7,452 nt of DNA, taken from Clostridia bacterium. Lineage in GTDB: Bacteria; Bacillota; Clostridia; Oscillospirales; Oscillospiraceae. Within the stretch, counting starts at the first letter, position 1. Each line of letters starts with the position of its first letter. This document shows positions 5,628 to 7,452 of the stretch, piece after piece. The position numbers and the translations under genes were made by a program. The notes beneath the pieces are model-generated. The model was not told where the DNA came from. It worked only from the letters and a program-made list of their open reading frames with translations, and made no database searches. The stretch covers positions 1 to 7,452 of the forward strand of contig QKDF01000031.1 of the NCBI GenBank assembly GCA_003245395.1, read 5' to 3'.

Positions 5628-7452
5628 TCAGGCGACAGGATCCCAGAGCTGGTTCCACCAATCGTTGCCGGCGGCGTCCTGGGTACTGTCCCCGGTATCC
5701 GGTGTGGTGGTTGTTCCGTCTCCGGTGGATGGATCGGTGGTATCTCCTGGATAATTCCCCTCTTCACCGGGCGGAATATCGCTGGGATCAACGGTACCTG
5801 TGTCGGTGCCGTCTCCTTCGGACTGCGCAGGAGTAGTGGTATCGGTCGTATGGACAGGGCAGCTGCCTTTGGCCTCCACCGTACTGAGCAGATATGGCGT
5901 GTCGTCCGCCACGATGTCCGGGCCGTAATCGGTTCGGGTGTAGTCCAGCAAACCCACCTGTTTGACGCTTTCTGCCGGGCAATACGGCCCTGCCAGCGTC
6001 TGTCCCTCGGTACAATAATCCCGCATCACATGCAGCGTACAGAATTCGGTGGGCGCGGTGCCCGCCAGGACTTCCACCGTCTCCACCCGGCTGCCGCGCA
6101 GATCGGCGGCGCAGGCATCCGTGGCCAGCATGCCGCTGTCCATGCACACATTCACAGTAACATAATTGGCCGTAGGTTTGTTAAAATCTTTGTTTTCTTC
6201 CTCGTCGGCGATTTTTTGCATCACCTTTTCCCACATGGCTGCGGAAGGGTTTCCGGAATAGCTGATCCGCTCATTTTTATCATAGCCACACCAGACAGCG
6301 GCACAATAATATGGCGTATAGCCCACAAAATAACGGTCATAGTTGTCGCTGGTGGTACCGGTCTTACCTGCACAGGACATTCCCTTGAGTTTATAGGCGG
6401 AACCGGTTCCGAAATTCATAGTGCCCTTCAGCAGCTGCGTCATAAAGTAGGCGGTGGTGTCCTTCATCGCCACATGGGTCTCCGCCTTGTTCTCCAGCAC
6501 CACGTTGCCGTCGGCATCCCGAACTTCGGTATAGAGTCTGGGCGAATTATACACGCCGCCGTTAACAAAAGTCGCATAGGCAGACGCCATATCCTCGGTG
6601 GAAAGGCCGTTGGTGAGACCGCCAAGGCCCAGAGAGGATTCATTCAGATCATCCTCCACCAGCGGCAGGTTCAGCTTCTGCGTGGCGAAATTATAGGAAT
6701 TCTTGGTTCCCAGCTCTTCCAGCGTGCGAATCGCCACGGTGTTGATGGATTTTGCCACGCCCACTTCGATTGTAGTCAGACCGGTATAGCCCTGGGGTGA
6801 ATTTTTGGGCCAAGGAGTATCGTTGAGCAGGCGGACAGGATAGTTATCAAAGGTGGACGCCATGGTAATCACGCCGGCATCCAGCGCGGGAGAGTAGACA
6901 GTCAGCGGCTTAATGGACGAACCCACCTGCCGTTTGCCGGTGGCGTAGTTCCAGACCAGATTGGCGGATTTTTCTCCCACGCCGCCCACCATTGCCACCA
7001 CGTTGCCGGTGGAGGGGTCGACAATGGTAATGCCCGACTGAAGCAGCTGTCCGCTGGAAGACGTCACATTCAGGTTGGAGCGGTCCTCATACACGGACTC
7101 GGCCAGCTCCTGAATATGGGGATCGATGGTGGTATAAATCTGGTATCCGCCGTTGTAGAGCTTCGTCTGGGCATCCGTCTCAGAAATGCCCAGCTTCTCC
7201 GCCAGATCCTTGGATACGTCCCGGAAAACCTCATCCACAAAATAGGAGTTATACTTCGGCGTCTGGCTGCCGGCTGTATCGCTCTCCGCGGCAGCCACCA
7301 GCTCGTCCGCGGAAACAGAGCCGTCGGTAAAGGTCAGCTTCTCCGCCATGGCTTCTTCATAAGTAGCCTCGTCGATATAGCCCAGCTCCAGCATTTTGCC
7401 GAGGATTGTTTCCTGGCGGCTTTTGTTCATGTCCCGCGCGGTTTTCTTCGCG
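5628..7452 (-). CDS. Class A penicillin-binding protein, C-terminal part (5' end outside window)
   Basis: Transpeptidase half of a bifunctional murein synthase that cross-links peptidoglycan outside the membrane; the N-terminal anchor and GT51 glycosyltransferase domain lie beyond the edge. The frame stays open to 7452. The Met at 7430 is internal: the preceding AKKTARD and the following MNKSRQETILGKMLELGYI match the linker of PBP1A-type proteins. Counting from that Met, the three penicillin-binding motifs are intact: SSIK (Ser171 to Lys174), SIN (228-230) and KTGTT (356-360). After the transpeptidase domain comes a cysteine-containing segment (Cys429, 440, 464, 473, 484, 524) of a kind common in clostridial enzymes. 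Then follows a low-complexity Thr/Asp/Gly/Pro tail (about 528-586), ending in an aromatic DWWNQLWDPVA. The tail is probably disordered wall-spanning sequence. The gene is on the same strand as the amino acid operon but separated from it by a terminator and a promoter. Confidence 0.94.
   Translation of the reverse strand, partial: AKKTARDMNKSRQETILGKMLELGYIDEATYEEAMAEKLTFTDGSVSADELVAAAESDTAGSQTPKYNSYFVDEVFRDVSKDLAEKLGISETDAQTKLYNGGYQIYTTIDPHIQELAESVYEDRSNLNVTSSSGQLLQSGITIVDPSTGNVVAMVGGVGEKSANLVWNYATGKRQVGSSIKPLTVYSPALDAGVITMASTFDNYPVRLLNDTPWPKNSPQGYTGLTTIEVGVAKSINTVAIRTLEELGTKNSYNFATQKLNLPLVEDDLNESSLGLGGLTNGLSTEDMASAYATFVNGGVYNSPRLYTEVRDADGNVVLENKAETHVAMKDTTAYFMTQLLKGTMNFGTGSAYKLKGMSCAGKTGTTSDNYDRYFVGYTPYYCAAVWCGYDKNERISYSGNPSAAMWEKVMQKIADEEENKDFNKPTANYVTVNVCMDSGMLATDACAADLRGSRVETVEVLAGTAPTEFCTLHVMRDYCTEGQTLAGPYCPAESVKQVGLLDYTRTDYGPDIVADDTPYLLSTVEAKGSCPVHTTDTTTPAQSEGDGTDTGTVDPSDIPPGEEGNYPGDTTDPSTGDGTTTTPDTGDSTQDAAGNDWWNQLWDPVA

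Noticed and set aside
5449..5754. 101-codon plus-strand frame across the gap before the operon
   Set aside because: It runs through the promoter, the terminator hairpin and the end of the penicillin-binding protein gene, and has no recognisable domain, so it is treated as chance.

Overview
The window looks like chromosomal DNA from a GC-rich low-GC-phylum relative, most likely a clostridial cluster IV bacterium (Oscillospiraceae/Ruminococcaceae, Oscillibacter- or Flavonifractor-like). The reasons are the strong AGGAGG-type ribosome sites, frequent GTG starts, intrinsic terminators, a PheB-type ACT protein next to hom and lysC, and a UPF0237/UPF0210 pair typical of Firmicutes. The taxon is inferred from gene content and style; no marker gene is present. 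All seven genes lie on the minus strand, so they are transcribed from high to low coordinates. No RNA genes, mobile elements, CRISPR arrays or phage genes were seen.

In transcription order: (1) 7452-5628 is the 3' part of a class A penicillin-binding protein gene whose glycosyltransferase half lies beyond the window; it ends at an intrinsic terminator. (2) A sigma-A-type promoter with an extended -10 (5468-5496) starts an aspartate-family amino acid operon: a PheB-like ACT protein with a putative N-terminal helix-turn-helix, homoserine dehydrogenase (hom) and aspartate kinase (lysC). Two tandem hairpins follow lysC. Aspartate kinase commits aspartate to the lysine/threonine/methionine pathway and homoserine dehydrogenase opens the threonine/methionine branch. 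(3) A five-helix membrane protein resembling DUF6512 follows, with no obvious promoter of its own. (4) A second extended -10 promoter (1817-1845) drives a small UPF0237 ACT protein and a UPF0210/DUF711 'PFL family' protein, a widely conserved pair of unknown function, closed by a strong intrinsic terminator (20-50).

The gene content is largely ordinary. The points most worth a second look are: a near-perfect in-frame ribosome site and ATG inside lysC, which predict a separate regulatory beta subunit; a perfect 12-bp palindrome overlapping the -35 of the pheB-like/hom/lysC promoter, next to a gene for a possible HTH-ACT regulator; a shortened, degenerate ACT-like tail on homoserine dehydrogenase; and several unusual hairpins in the gaps between genes. 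Four separate genes in about 4 kb carry ACT or ACT-like domains.
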